Positions 22,376 through 32,713 of a DNA stretch of 64,000 bases are shown one piece after another (position 1 is the first letter of the stretch; every line of letters begins with the position of its first letter). Where the stretch lies: NCBI GenBank assembly GCA_039654915.1, contig CM077597.1:63454001-63518000 (forward strand), given 5' to 3'. Under the pieces are notes generated by a model, which was not told the origin of the DNA, searched no databases, and saw nothing but the letters and a program-made list of their open reading frames with translations. The position numbers were made by a program, and so were the translations under genes. This stretch comes from Aquilaria yunnanensis (taxonomy: Eukaryota > Streptophyta > Magnoliopsida > Malvales > Thymelaeaceae).

Positions 22376-22904
22376 AAAGCCGAAGTGAAGACTTCGGTTT
22401 GCATCTCTTTCCGAGGTTGCCGTTGGGAGTCTCGTTGGGAAGCATAACCTGTTCCGAGGTCGCACCTTTTGCCCGAGGGTCTGGGCTGTTCGGCCTTGGC
22501 CTATTCTTTGGTGTCTCCGAGGCAAAGCCTGTACCGAAGATACACCTCTTGCCCAAAAGTCATGGGCTGTTCAGCCATAGCCTGTCTCTTGGTGTCCTCG
22601 AGGTGGCCTGCTTTTTATTTCTGCAGGTCTGATGGCCAAGCGTGTCAGACTGAGGGGCGCGTCTCCATTTCTCAGGGATGTCAAACGACGTGTCCCAATC
22701 AGGAGGCGTGTCCCGGTTTTCCAGGCACGTTTGGGGAGGCACGTCCCCCATTTCTGCGCAGCGGTTGACACGTGGCTTCTTGCCATTGGAGGAGAGGCGC
22801 GTCATTTACAGAGGGCGCGCCTTTTCGGGTGCAGCGGGCAGTTACGGCGACGGTTCGCCTCCAATGGGTACTTATGATGTTCTTTCGGTTACCCACCTTT
22901 GGCA
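22376..22904. other. Untranslated region between polypurine tract and aORF promoter of element B
   Basis: Holds two imperfect copies of a CCGAGGTC/CGAAGATACACCTTTTGCCC-type segment (about 22454-22620), corresponding to the 79-bp repeat in A. No coding sequence is supported. Confidence 0.5.
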
Positions 22905-22912
22905 TATAAATA
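22905..22912 (+). promoter_or_regulatory. TATA box of the aORF in element B
   Basis: TATAAATA followed by GCCC, about 300 bp upstream of the aORF start. Stands where A, C and D also have a TATA motif. Confidence 0.6.
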
Positions 22913-23210
22913 GCCCATTCCATCATAAGTCCCACTTACTGTTTTTCTGCTCTTTTTCTGTTCTCTCTCTGCTTTGCCCTCTGTTCTTGCGTTTTATCTT
23001 GCTTTCTGTGGCGGAGCTTCTTTAATCAGAGCTTTTCCTACCAACTTTCACGACGGCGTCCTCAGGCAAATCTTTTCGTGGGTTTTGATTTTCAGAGTAC
23101 TCTGATTCCTCTATTTTTCTGAGTTTTTCTGGAAAACTGTTGTTTTTTCCAAACTCGTCTTCTGAGTTTTTTCTGGAAACTATTTTCTTTTCCATCTCAA
23201 ACTCTTTTTC

Positions 23211-25559
23211 ATGTCTGCGATGCCTGTTCCCGAGAGCTGGAAACCTCTTCTGGCCCATCCTTGCTGTACCACCCCCGAAAAACTAGAGAGGTGGAAGAAA
23301 AAATTCTTTCTTCCGTCTTACGCTGTGACCAGACTGCCTCGTTCTAGCCATTTTGCTTTTTCAAACCGTGGCGACGAGGTTACCGTCTTCCGAGCCCAAC
23401 TGAAGGCCGGACTTCGGTATCCTCCCCCGAAGGTGGTTTGCGAGTTCTGCCAATTCCATGGCATTGCTGTGAACCAGCTTCCCCCGAACGCGTACTGCTA
23501 TTTTAACGCCTACCTCTGCATGTGTGGCGTGTTCGGGATAGAGCCCCACTTCATCATTTTCATGCAGTACTACAAGCTCTATGTGGTCCCGAAGGGTGGC
23601 TTCTACTTCCTGCTGCCTCGGGGATCCGGGAGCAAAAAATTCACCTTCACCTTCGACACGAAGGATAGCTGGCGGGGGTGGCAGCCTAAGTTCTTTTTCC
23701 TCAAGGTGGATAAGAACTGGTCTGATGTCCCGACCAGGTGGGCTCAGGGAGTGCTGAACGCAGACGTCGTTGATCCGAGGATGCTGCTGACCCCACCGTT
23801 GGCTTCCGTGTTCGCGGATTTCGACGCCCGCATTCGGGCAGTCGCTGACTGGGCTCCCGAGGTCTCTCCTCGTGCTCTTTACCCCTTTCCTATCAACTGG
23901 AGGTTGATGACCGAAGAAGTCCTTCGGGAGCTGAAAGTGGTTAAGGAGCACGTGACTGACCTCAATATGCCCGCTCTCGCAATCGCCAGGAAAGACTCCT
24001 GGCTGGTCAAGCTCCTTAAGGGGGAGACTTTTTTCGAAACTTTTGCCGAAAGTGAGTAATCTTCCATCCCTTTATACTTTTTCCTCGGACTTACGCTGAT
24101 ATTTCTTCTCTTTTTCAGAGATGGGCGATGGGGCTGCCGCTTATTACAAGGCCCTCTTTTCTGGCCAAGTGGAGAAGGGGGAGCAGACAAAGAAGGCGGC
24201 TTCCCGAAGAAGGAAGACGACAGGGCCGGGACCCTCGGCGAAGCGAGCTAGGAAGGCTCTCCAGCCTTCTCAGCCAGAGCTTTTGGAAGAAGAAGCTGGC
24301 GAAGACGCTGGTCTTGTTGAAATTCCACCGGCCGAGGTCCCCGCTACTTCCGCCGAGGTGCCTCCTCTCGACCTCGAGGCCCCCAGAAACATTGTAGTGG
24401 TAGAAGTACCCAACGCCGAGGAGCGGTACCGGCAGAAGGGTAAGGGTCTTTCTTCCGAGGGGCCCGAGGATCCCGAGGACACTGTCTCCGAGGTTCTTCC
24501 AGGTATGCCTTTAGGCGAAGTTCAGCTCCTTTTCCTTTCGCGAATTTTTCTTCTGCTCCTAACTTCCTTCCTACTTTCAGAGGAGCCCCTTGCTGCTGGC
24601 TGGAGGGCCATTCATGAGAGGAAACGAGCCCTCCGTGATGCCATAATCCCTGAGGGGAAGATCCCCTTGGAGCCCTTTTGGACAATCACGGAGGATATGA
24701 ATTTGCTCTCCGACGATTGTCCAAAAATGACAAAGGAGATTTGGAAGGGGATGACCACTGACGCCTCCTTCCGGGCCATTGCGGCGGCTCACCCGGGGGA
24801 TAATACCCTCGCTGCAAAAGTCACCGAGCATGCTGCTCAGGTATAGTCTTTACACTTTTTTCCTCAATTTTCTAAGTGTTTAGACTTGTACTAACCTGGA
24901 CTTTTGCCTTGCCGTAGCTGCTGGAGTACGCTGGTTATCTCCGAGTTCGGGTGGCCAGACAGGCTGCCTCCAAGGATGCGACTTCGCGGGAACTCAGTGA
25001 AGCGAAGGCTTCGCTTGCGAAGGTGATCGCCAGCAACCAGCAGCTGACAGCGGATTGTTCTCAGCAACTTGCTGCCGTTCGGGAGGAGTTCTCGAAGAAA
25101 AGAGAAGAACTTGAAAAGGACTTCTCCCGGAAGATTGCCGACCTCGGCGACCAAGTAAAGGGGCTGCTCGCCGCCAACGAAGATCTTGTCAAGGACAAGG
25201 CTGTTTCTGACAGTCTTGCGTCGAGGTTGACGGACGAGAACAATGCTCTTCAAGCCGAGGTCGAGGCTTTGAAGAAGGAGTCCGGAGAGACGCTGGGGAT
25301 AAGCGAGCTCGAAGAGGAGGTTGCTGAGCTGAGGGACGAGGTCAATGTCCTTGCCGTTCAAAAACGTACTTCTGATAACATGGCCAAGGTCGCCTTTCAG
25401 GACGGCTTCTGCCTCGCTCGGCACCAGGTGCTGCAGAGGTTCCCAGATTTGGACCTCTCTTTTCTGGAGGGCCTAAATATTCCTGAGGGACCTCGGTGGC
25501 AGTGGTCCAAGGTCGAGCATCTGAAGCTTCCTGGTCTTCGTCCGCCCGGCTCTCCCTAG
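23211..25559 (+). CDS. Antisense additional ORF (aORF) of element B, four exons, intact
   Basis: Predicted exons 23211-24051, 24119-24502, 24581-24840 and 24918-25559 with GT/AG introns join to 709 codons including stop, one open frame. Intron phases 1, 1, 0 and the 260-nt length of exon 3 are the same as in A. Exon 1 has PESW and LPRGSGSKK of the gypsy-type transposon (Transposase_28-like) domain. Exon 2 has a basic cluster and an acidic Pro-rich tail. Exon 3 has the conserved EPFWTITEDMN. Exon 4 is a coiled coil ending in DGFCLARHQVLQRFPDLDL. Two Met codons (23211 and 23220) are possible starts; 23220 matches the start in A. It has no recognisable enzyme motif. A nuclear, oligomerising role is inferred only from composition. 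Confidence 0.82.
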
Positions 25560-25689
25560 TTTGTTTTAGGGCTCCTCTTATTTTTCTCCTTCGTGCTCCT
25601 TCTTTGGACACTTCTTTTGTAAGGCAGCGTTTGCTCTAAATGAACAATCTTTTCGGCTAAGTCCTTTCTTGCAAGTTTCTTTATTTCCA

Positions 25690-26250
25690 CTGTCCCGAAC
25701 ACGTTTGCTCAAGAGACTTTCGGAAAACCTGTAACCAAAGAAACTTTTTACCTTCCTTTATCCCGAGTGTGCTCGCTCAAGAGACTTTCTGGAAAGTTTG
25801 CAAAAATTTGGCTAAGTCTTTTGCAGGCTTTTTGTTTCCTTTTATCCCGAACATGTTTGCTCAAGGGACTTCGGAAAACATGCGACCAAAGAAACTTTTT
25901 ACCTTCCTTTGTCCCGAGTGTGCTCGCTCAAGAGACTTTCTAGAAAGTTTGCAAAAATTTGGCTAAGTCTTTTGCAGGCTTTTTGTTTCCTTTTATCCCG
26001 AACATGTTTGCTCAAGGGACTTCGGAAAAGTTTCAGCCAAATTTTTCTGTCTTCCTATTCTCCCGAGCATATTTGCTCAAGGGACTTAGGAAAATTCTCA
26101 CGAGATTGCTCATTTCCCTCTTTCCCGAGCATGTACGCTCAAGGGTGTTTGGAAATTATCTCTGCTTTTGTTTTGGCGTGCACTATTACGAGATTCTCGC
26201 TTTCCCTTTTTTCCGAGCATAGTTGCTCAAGGGCCTTCGGGAAGTCACAT
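25690..26250. repeat. Irregular tandem repeats between aORF and pol 3' ends of element B
   Basis: About eight copies of a core like TCCCGAACATGTTTGCTCAA followed by GGGACTTCGGAAA, with spacers of different length. Two longer units of about 160 bp (near 25750-25910 and 25910-26030) repeat almost exactly. The same core forms the 55-bp array of A and appears inverted in C (53340-53480). CCGAA and TTCGG in each core can pair. Confidence 0.85.
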
Positions 26251-26377
26251 CTGCTTTTTTCGTGGCGAGCACCTTCGCGGAATTCTGTCTTGGACAATTT
26301 GGTATACTTAAGAATTTTTCTCAAGACCATTTTGTACTTAGAGTATTTCTTGTACAATATATCTCTTCCGCTCAACC

Positions 26378-29300
26378 TTAGGCGTACAATTTTTTCAAGG
26401 CGTCTGAATGCCAAGTGTTTTTCAATTCTACGCCTTCGGCGTCGCCAAGCCTATACACGCCTTTCCGTACTTCGGCGAGAACCAGATAAGGTCCTTCCCA
26501 ATTTGCGCGAAGTACGCCGTGAGATGGCCTTCGGGGTGCAAAGTCGGCCTTTCGGAGAACGAGGTCTCCTTTTTTGATTTCTTTTGGCCTGGCTTTTAGG
26601 TTGATAGCCGCGGCCACTCTTTGCTGGAAAGCTTTTCTTCTCAGCCCGGCTATTTCTCTGTGTTCGGTCACAAGGTCGAGCTTAGTTCTCAGACCGAGGT
26701 CGTTTCCGCCTTCATCAAATACTTGCACCCGTATTGAAGGCTGAACTATCTCTATTGGGATAATGGCCTCTGTTCCGAAGACGAGTGAGAAGGGAGTTTC
26801 CCCTGTGGCTCTTCGTGGCGTCGTTCGGTAGCTCCACAATACACTTTGGAGTTCTCCTGGCCATTTCCCCTTGGCTTCCCCAAGTCTCTTTTTCAGGCCA
26901 TCTTTTATGGTCCTGTTTGATACTTCCACCTGCCCATTGCTTTGGGGGTGAGCTACTGGGGTGAAGTGCATCTTTATTCCGAGGTCGCTGATGAATTCCT
27001 GGAATCCTTTGTCTATGAACTGGGATCCATTATCAGCTACTAGTACCCTCGGTATGCCAAATCTGCATACGATGTTTTTCCATACGAACTTCTGCACTTC
27101 TTTTGCCGAGATAGTTGCTAGTGGTTCTGCCTCTACCCACTTTGAGAAATAGTCCACTGCTACCACGCAGAATTTCATGCCTCCCGGTGCTGTGGGGAGT
27201 GGCCCAATGAGGTCTATACCCCAGACTGCGAAGGGCCAAGGATAGTCTGCCGATGTTACCATTTCTGAGGGTATCCTCTGGATTTTTGCATGTCTCTGGC
27301 AACTACCGCACTTCTGGACGAACTGCCTTGCGTCCTTTCTCAGGGTAGGCCAGAAGTATCCTTGGCGGAGTATCACTGCTGCAAGGGCATCAGTTCCAAT
27401 GTGCGAGCCGCACATGCCTTCGTGAACTTCTTCGAGAACCATCTCAGTATCCTCTTCGCCCACACATCTCTGCAGCGGATTTGCATATCCTTGCCGATAT
27501 AACTCTTCACCAATCAGGAAGAATCTTCCGGCACGTCTTCGCAGTCTTGCAGCATTGCCAGCGTCTTCGGGAAGCTCATTCTCTGCGAGGTATTTCTTTA
27601 TGGGGTCCTTCCACCCTGTTCCCGAGGACGTTACGCTTAGCACGGAGATGCTTGGATGGTCTAGCACCTCGGTGTATGTTTTGGACTTCGCTAAGCAATC
27701 TGCCTCAGTGTTATTCCGCCGGGGTACATTTTCGATCTGCACGGCGTCAAACTCTTGGGTGAGTTTTGTTACCAGCTCGTGGTATTTTGCCAAGATTGGG
27801 TCCTTCGCCCCATAATCTCCTGCCGTCTGCCGAACTACCAGCTGGGAATCGCTGTGAGCCCTTAAGTTTCTCACGCCAATCTTTCTGGCCAAGCGTAATC
27901 CCGCTATGAGGGCTTCATACTCAGCCACATTATTGGTGACGTTGAAGCTGAACTTGATAGCCTTCATCACCTCTAGGCCTTCGGGTCCTCTGATAACTAT
28001 TCCAGCTCCCTGGTGTACGGACCCCGAGGCTCCGTCAACATGCAAGGTCCATTCTGGCTCACCTTCTTTCGGATCTGAGTGGTTCTCCTCAGTGGTGGGT
28101 ATTTCGGCGATAAAATCTGCCAATGCTTGGGCTTTTATGGCCTTCCAAGGCTCATAGGTGATTTCGTGTTCGCCAAGCTCTATGCACCACTTGGAGAGCC
28201 TTCCCGAATGATCAACTCTCTTCATAACATCGCGTAGTGGTAGACTACTTCGGACGATGATGGGGTGAGCCTGGAAATATGGTCGCAGTCTTCTTCCTGC
28301 AAGCACCAAGGCGTATATAGCTTTTTGAAGCAAAGGGTACCTGACTTCGGCGCCATGCAGGGACTTGCTGACGTAGTAGACCGGCCATTGTTTCGGCCCT
28401 TCTTCTTTTATCAGGACCGAGCTCACGGCCTTTTCTGTGACGGCGAGGTACAGTACGAGGGGTTCTCCCTCCCGAGGTTGTCGTAGAGTCGGCAGGCTGG
28501 CCAGGTAGACTTTGAGTTCTTCCCAGGCCTTTTGGCAATCTTCATCCCAGGGATGATTGTTTCTTCCGAGGTCGCCTTCCATCTTTGTTGCCTTTGTGAG
28601 GACTTTGAAGAAAGGTCTACACCTATCTCCGTACCTGGAAATAAACCTGCTCAGAGAGGTTATTCTTCCGGTTAGTCTCTGCACGTCTTTGACTGTGGCA
28701 GGAATTCGGAACTCAAGCAGAGCCTTAATCTTCTCAGGATTGGCGTCGATGCCTCTTTCGGATACCATGTACCCAAGGAATTTTCCCGACGTCACCCCGA
28801 AGATACACTTCTCGGGGTTAAGGCGAACCCCGAAGGCTCTGAGCTTTTGGAAGGTTTCCTCCAAATCTGCAACGTGGTAGCCGGGCAGCTTGCTTTTTAC
28901 TATCATATCATCAACATATACTTCCATGTTTCTCCCCATTTGGTCCTTAAAGACCTTGTTCATCAGTCTCTGGTAGGTGGCTCCTGCATTTTTCAGCCCG
29001 AAGGGCATTCTGATATAGCAGTACGTTCCTCCCTCGGTGATGAAGGCAGTTTTCTCTTTATCTTCGGGGTCCATCCTTATCTGATGGTAGCCGCTGAAGG
29101 CATCTAGGAAGCTCAGGAGCCCGTATTCGGCCGTTGAATCTACCAGTTGATCTATTGGCGGGAGGGGAAATGAGTCTTTCGGGCAAGCATCGTTCAAGTT
29201 TCTGAAATCAATGCACATCCGGAGTTTGCTGCTACCTTCTTTTGTGGCAATGACCACGTTGCTTAACCATTCGGGGTATTTGACCTCCCTGATAACTTCA

Positions 29301-30163
29301 GCATCCAGTAGGCGCTGGACTTCGGTTCTCACGAAGTTGCTTTTGGGGGCTGAGATGCTTCGTTTCTTTTGCCTGATAGGTTTTGCTTCCGGGCTTACTT
29401 TGAGGCTGTGCTGTATTATGCCAGGGTTCACTCCTGGCATGTCTTTCGGCGAGTAGGCAAACAGATCTTTATTTTTCAGTAGAAAGGATACAAGAATTTC
29501 CTTATCACCTTTGGCCAAGCTCTTCCCTATTCGAGTAGATTGTCCTGGGACAAGATCTACTACTTCCATTTCTGCTTCTGCGGGATCTCTTTCTTTGCCT
29601 TTCTCCTGCGCCTTTGCCTCCACTATTTGTGTAGAGTTGTCTGCCGGAGCCTTTCGTGCTTTTACAAACACCTTTCTTACCTCGGCTTGGTCGATAAAGA
29701 CCTCTGCATCTCCATCCTTGGTGGCGAATGTGACAGTCAAGTACTTCACATCGGGGCGAATGTGCAGGTTCCCCTGAGTCTTCCTTCCAAGGATGGCGTT
29801 GTACGAAGACGGGACCTCCATGACGATGAATCTTGCCATTGTGGACGCGTACAACTCAGCCGCTCCGTCTACCGAAGTGCCTTTTATCATTAAAGGGAGG
29901 TCGATCCATCCGAGGACGGGTAGTTCCGATGGTCCAACGCCGAAGGTGGGCGTGGTGACAGGTTTAAGTTCGCTGCTGGAGATGCCCAAGCTCGGCAGTA
30001 AGTGCGAGAACAGGATGTCAGTATTTGAGCCATCGTCGAGCAACACTCTTTTGACGTCCCAGTTCCCTATTCTCGCCATTATCAGCAGCGGGTCGTCGTG
30101 GGGGAAGACGACGGTGGAGCCATCTTTGCGAGCCAATTTCTTTGATGGACTTTGATACTCCAT
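26378..30163 (-). CDS. Pol polyprotein of element B (PR-RT-RNH-aRNH-IN), open
   Basis: 1261 residues from the first Met. Protease: DDGSN near residues 43-47 and ILGR near 124-127. Reverse transcriptase: FLDAFSG (catalytic Asp near 354) and YVDD (416-419). A gypsy RNase H-like connection follows (about 500-680). A second, archaeal-type RNase H follows, with D710 (HVDGASG), E748 (VAEYE), D772 (HSDSQ) and D822 (EADCLAK). Integrase: H914, H921, C952, C955 zinc site, then D984, D1044, E1080 (35 residues between the last two), and a GPY-like end with GPYLVLAEVRKG. No chromodomain. Dual RNase H is the mark of the Tat lineage. All key residues are present, so activity is possible. Upstream of the first Met the same frame continues toward gag, so the natural product is probably a Gag-Pol precursor. 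A one-base deletion near 30285 now separates it from gag. Confidence 0.95.
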   Translation of the reverse strand: MEYQSPSKKLARKDGSTVVFPHDDPLLIMARIGNWDVKRVLLDDGSNTDILFSHLLPSLGISSSELKPVTTPTFGVGPSELPVLGWIDLPLMIKGTSVDGAAELYASTMARFIVMEVPSSYNAILGRKTQGNLHIRPDVKYLTVTFATKDGDAEVFIDQAEVRKVFVKARKAPADNSTQIVEAKAQEKGKERDPAEAEMEVVDLVPGQSTRIGKSLAKGDKEILVSFLLKNKDLFAYSPKDMPGVNPGIIQHSLKVSPEAKPIRQKKRSISAPKSNFVRTEVQRLLDAEVIREVKYPEWLSNVVIATKEGSSKLRMCIDFRNLNDACPKDSFPLPPIDQLVDSTAEYGLLSFLDAFSGYHQIRMDPEDKEKTAFITEGGTYCYIRMPFGLKNAGATYQRLMNKVFKDQMGRNMEVYVDDMIVKSKLPGYHVADLEETFQKLRAFGVRLNPEKCIFGVTSGKFLGYMVSERGIDANPEKIKALLEFRIPATVKDVQRLTGRITSLSRFISRYGDRCRPFFKVLTKATKMEGDLGRNNHPWDEDCQKAWEELKVYLASLPTLRQPREGEPLVLYLAVTEKAVSSVLIKEEGPKQWPVYYVSKSLHGAEVRYPLLQKAIYALVLAGRRLRPYFQAHPIIVRSSLPLRDVMKRVDHSGRLSKWCIELGEHEITYEPWKAIKAQALADFIAEIPTTEENHSDPKEGEPEWTLHVDGASGSVHQGAGIVIRGPEGLEVMKAIKFSFNVTNNVAEYEALIAGLRLARKIGVRNLRAHSDSQLVVRQTAGDYGAKDPILAKYHELVTKLTQEFDAVQIENVPRRNNTEADCLAKSKTYTEVLDHPSISVLSVTSSGTGWKDPIKKYLAENELPEDAGNAARLRRRAGRFFLIGEELYRQGYANPLQRCVGEEDTEMVLEEVHEGMCGSHIGTDALAAVILRQGYFWPTLRKDARQFVQKCGSCQRHAKIQRIPSEMVTSADYPWPFAVWGIDLIGPLPTAPGGMKFCVVAVDYFSKWVEAEPLATISAKEVQKFVWKNIVCRFGIPRVLVADNGSQFIDKGFQEFISDLGIKMHFTPVAHPQSNGQVEVSNRTIKDGLKKRLGEAKGKWPGELQSVLWSYRTTPRRATGETPFSLVFGTEAIIPIEIVQPSIRVQVFDEGGNDLGLRTKLDLVTEHREIAGLRRKAFQQRVAAAINLKARPKEIKKGDLVLRKADFAPRRPSHGVLRANWEGPYLVLAEVRKGVYRLGDAEGVELKNTWHSDALKKLYA

Positions 30164-30234
30164 AACCGCAATTTCTCTGGCCTTCCGCTTTCTTTCCGAG
30201 GATGGGAGCCCCGTGGTAATGGTTTGGATGACCC

Positions 30235-31873
30235 CTACTGGAGGTGGAAGGCGCCTTTTTGGACTTCTGTTTCTCCGCCTGTCGAGTCATAGTCCTCGTT
30301 TTCGGCCCTCTCTTCCTCCTCTTTTCTGCCTTTTGGGGAGGGCATCCGCAGGTATTTGCGAAGCTGGCCCTGTTTGATCAGCGACTCTATGTACTTCTTC
30401 AGCTGGAAGCAGTCTTCGGTGTCATGACCGTGGTCGCGATGAAACTGGCAGAACTTCTTGGCATTCTTCTTATTATCGGCGGCCATGGCCTTTGGCCGTC
30501 GAATCTGCGTCCCTTGCCTTTCCAGCGCCATGAGAATGTTGGTCCGTGTCGTGCTCAAGGGTGTGAAACTTTGAGGTTTCTTTCCTCGCATTCGCCGTGG
30601 TCGACCTGTGTGTTCAGAAAGATGCCGAGCTTGCTGGCTGGACCCTTCGGCGCGGTGATGATCAGACTTCCGCCCCGCCATCCTCAATTCCTCGGCTGTC
30701 ATGTGCTGCTCTGCCCTTCGGTAAAATTCTCCGAGGGTCTCCGGGGGGTCCTTTGAGAACTCGTAGAACAGCTGTGAGTCACGCCGAAGGCCCCGTGTCA
30801 TAGCGAGGATGCGGATTTCGGGCCGGAAGTCCGGGACGCTGAGTGCTTCCCTGTTGAATCGTTCGACATAGTCTCGGATCGTCTCTCCGTTTCTCTCCTC
30901 TATGTCGAACATCTGCACAGGCATTTTGGCCGTCGGCCTGCTCCCAATGAACTGCTGGGTAAAGGCTGTGGACAACTCCTGAAACTCAGTGATAGTCCCT
31001 GGGGGCAAAGAATTGTACCATGCTGTTGCTGGGCCCGTGAGGGTGACTTCAAAGCATTTGCACATGGTAGCGTCATCAGCTCCGTGCATTATCATGCTCC
31101 GCCTGTACTTCGTCAGATGGGCCTGTGGATCAGTCCGGCCATCATAGATCTCCAGCCTAGGCACTCTGAAGTCGCCTGGCATAGCTGCCTCAACGACGGT
31201 GCGAATAAACGGGGAGCCATCTTCGCATAATGCCCCCGACAGCCTGTCCCAAACGGGTTTTCTGGTCACTTGCTTCTCCACTCTGTCCAGCCGTGCCAAT
31301 ATCCTTTCCATAAGCGCAGTGGCGCTAGGACCATTTTCGCGGGAGGGAGATCGACGGCGCCTTTTCGGGGAGCGAGTTCGGCGCGGAGGTCAGGGACCTC
31401 GCCTCGGGCGACGAACTGCTTCACTGTGAGACTCTCGGTCGCTTGGACCCGGTTTGTCCCACAGGCCGTTTCCCGTGGGCTATATCTTCTGTGGATGATT
31501 CTCCGCGAGGCTCTCCACTTCCTGAACTGCGGTGTGTAGACTTGGGGCTTCTCTCCCGATGGCGTGCTGATGAGGAGGGTTTCTGGGCCCGTGACTGCTG
31601 TGGCCATCTTCGGTCGATCTGCTGAGTCATTTCAGCAACGACCGAGCGCTGAAAGTCCCTCAAGAACCTCATGGTGATTACCAGAGGGCGGTCCTCCTCG
31701 GGTGTAGAAGTCTCTGGGAGTGTCTGCTCAGCAGCCGGTTGTATCTCAGGCACGGACGAGGACCTTGGGAGTCCCTTGTCCTTAGAACGCCGAGTCTCAA
31801 CGACGGCAATCTGCGAGCGGGTTCCCACAGACGGCGCCAAATGATGGCCTAAGGCCTCATCGTTGTGAGTCAT
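30235..31873 (-). pseudogene. gag of element B (three breaks)
   Basis: The ATG at 31873 lies 32 bases inside the 5' LTR and the frame reads through the primer binding site (residues HHLAPSVG). It is open to a TGA near 31421 where C keeps Arg, then a two-base deletion follows near 31390. The next open segment (31311 to 30235, 358 residues) has the Retrotrans_gag-like region (PATAWYNSLPPG, ETIRDYVERFN) and the CQFHRDHGHDTEDC knuckle. A one-base deletion near 30285 shifts the last residues out of the pol frame. A and C are in frame at these places, so the changes are losses in B. The Lys/Arg/Ser-rich linker is the most damaged part. Base-calling errors could mimic the deletions. Confidence 0.88.
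31822..31839 (-). promoter_or_regulatory. Primer binding site of element B
   Basis: On the minus strand TGGCGCCGTCTGTGGGAA, two bases past the 5' LTR end. Identical to the site in C. Confidence 0.85.
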
Positions 31874-32708
31874 GATAACTGTTGAGGAGACTTCTAGGAG
31901 GAAGAACGCCTGGAAGGTGGATCGCCCCAAGGAGAGTACCTGAAAAGCTGGTAAACAGGGTTAGGAGGCCCCCGGAGTGTTTTTCCGGGGGGGGAGCCTC
32001 CGACGCCCAAGTCAGTGGTGGCCGGAAGAAGGAGAAAGTCACTAGCTCAAAGAGAAAGGCAGAAAAGTCTCGCCTGGTATTTTCTCAGGGTATGGGAGCT
32101 GTATATCCGGCCTGCCAACCTCCTGTCAAGTATTTATTTCCTGTATATATAGGAATACCTAGCCCGTTCAGATCATGACACGTGTGCGGTCGGATGCTCC
32201 TGAACGTCTGGGCGTAGGGGACAGATAGTTGGTAACTAGATGGCCTCGAGCCTTGTGCTGAGACGGGCCATGATATGATTCTGATGGCGTCTGCGCGTCA
32301 GGGCGACTTTTTACGTCTGTGGTGGGACGTGTCAGAGGCTTCCTTAAATGCTTCCTTAAATGCGCCTGCCGTACTCCCGAGGTCCCTGGGCGAGGTCGTC
32401 CTCTAGTTCGGACAGAGCCTCTTCGGGAAGCCTACCCTCAGTTCGGGGGTTCCCAGTTCCAGGGGGTTCCGCCTTCGGGGATATCATATTCGGGCAGCAA
32501 TGTCTAGTGCCACTTTTCCGAAGGCGCGCTGTTCACAACCTTGGGGGGCGAATGGAGTCCTCAAGTTTTACTGGCGTGCCGAGGCTCGGAGCTCTCAGGC
32601 TATCTCCCGAGGTGCATGATTCCACCTATTCCCGGGAAGCGCCAGTTCTTCTGGCCATTGTTGTGGCAGGGTATTCGGCCAGATTGAGGCGATAGCCTTT
32701 GGCTATCA
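31842..32708 (-). mobile_element. 5' LTR of element B (867 bp)
   Basis: Starts TGATAGCC at 32708, ends CCATCA at 31842. G-box CACGTG at 32179-32184 and TATATATA at 32144-32151. Nearly identical to the 3' LTR. Carries the gag start codon. Confidence 0.97.
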
Positions 32709-32713
32709 GATAC

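Larger units (their letters stand above)
21489..32713 (-). mobile_element. Complete Tat-lineage Ty3/gypsy element B with target-site duplications
   Basis: The element occupies 21494-32708 (11,215 bp), flanked by GATAC at 21489-21493 and 32709-32713. Both LTRs are 867 bp and I see only two differences between them, so the insertion is recent. Minus-strand order: 5' LTR, primer binding site, broken gag, open pol, tandem repeats, opposite-strand aORF, polypurine tract, 3' LTR. The pol and aORF are open, the gag is not. Confidence 0.97.

Noticed and set aside
26408..30155. Many ORFs opposite to pol of element B
   Set aside because: Mirror frames of the 1261-residue pol; peptides show no independent motifs.
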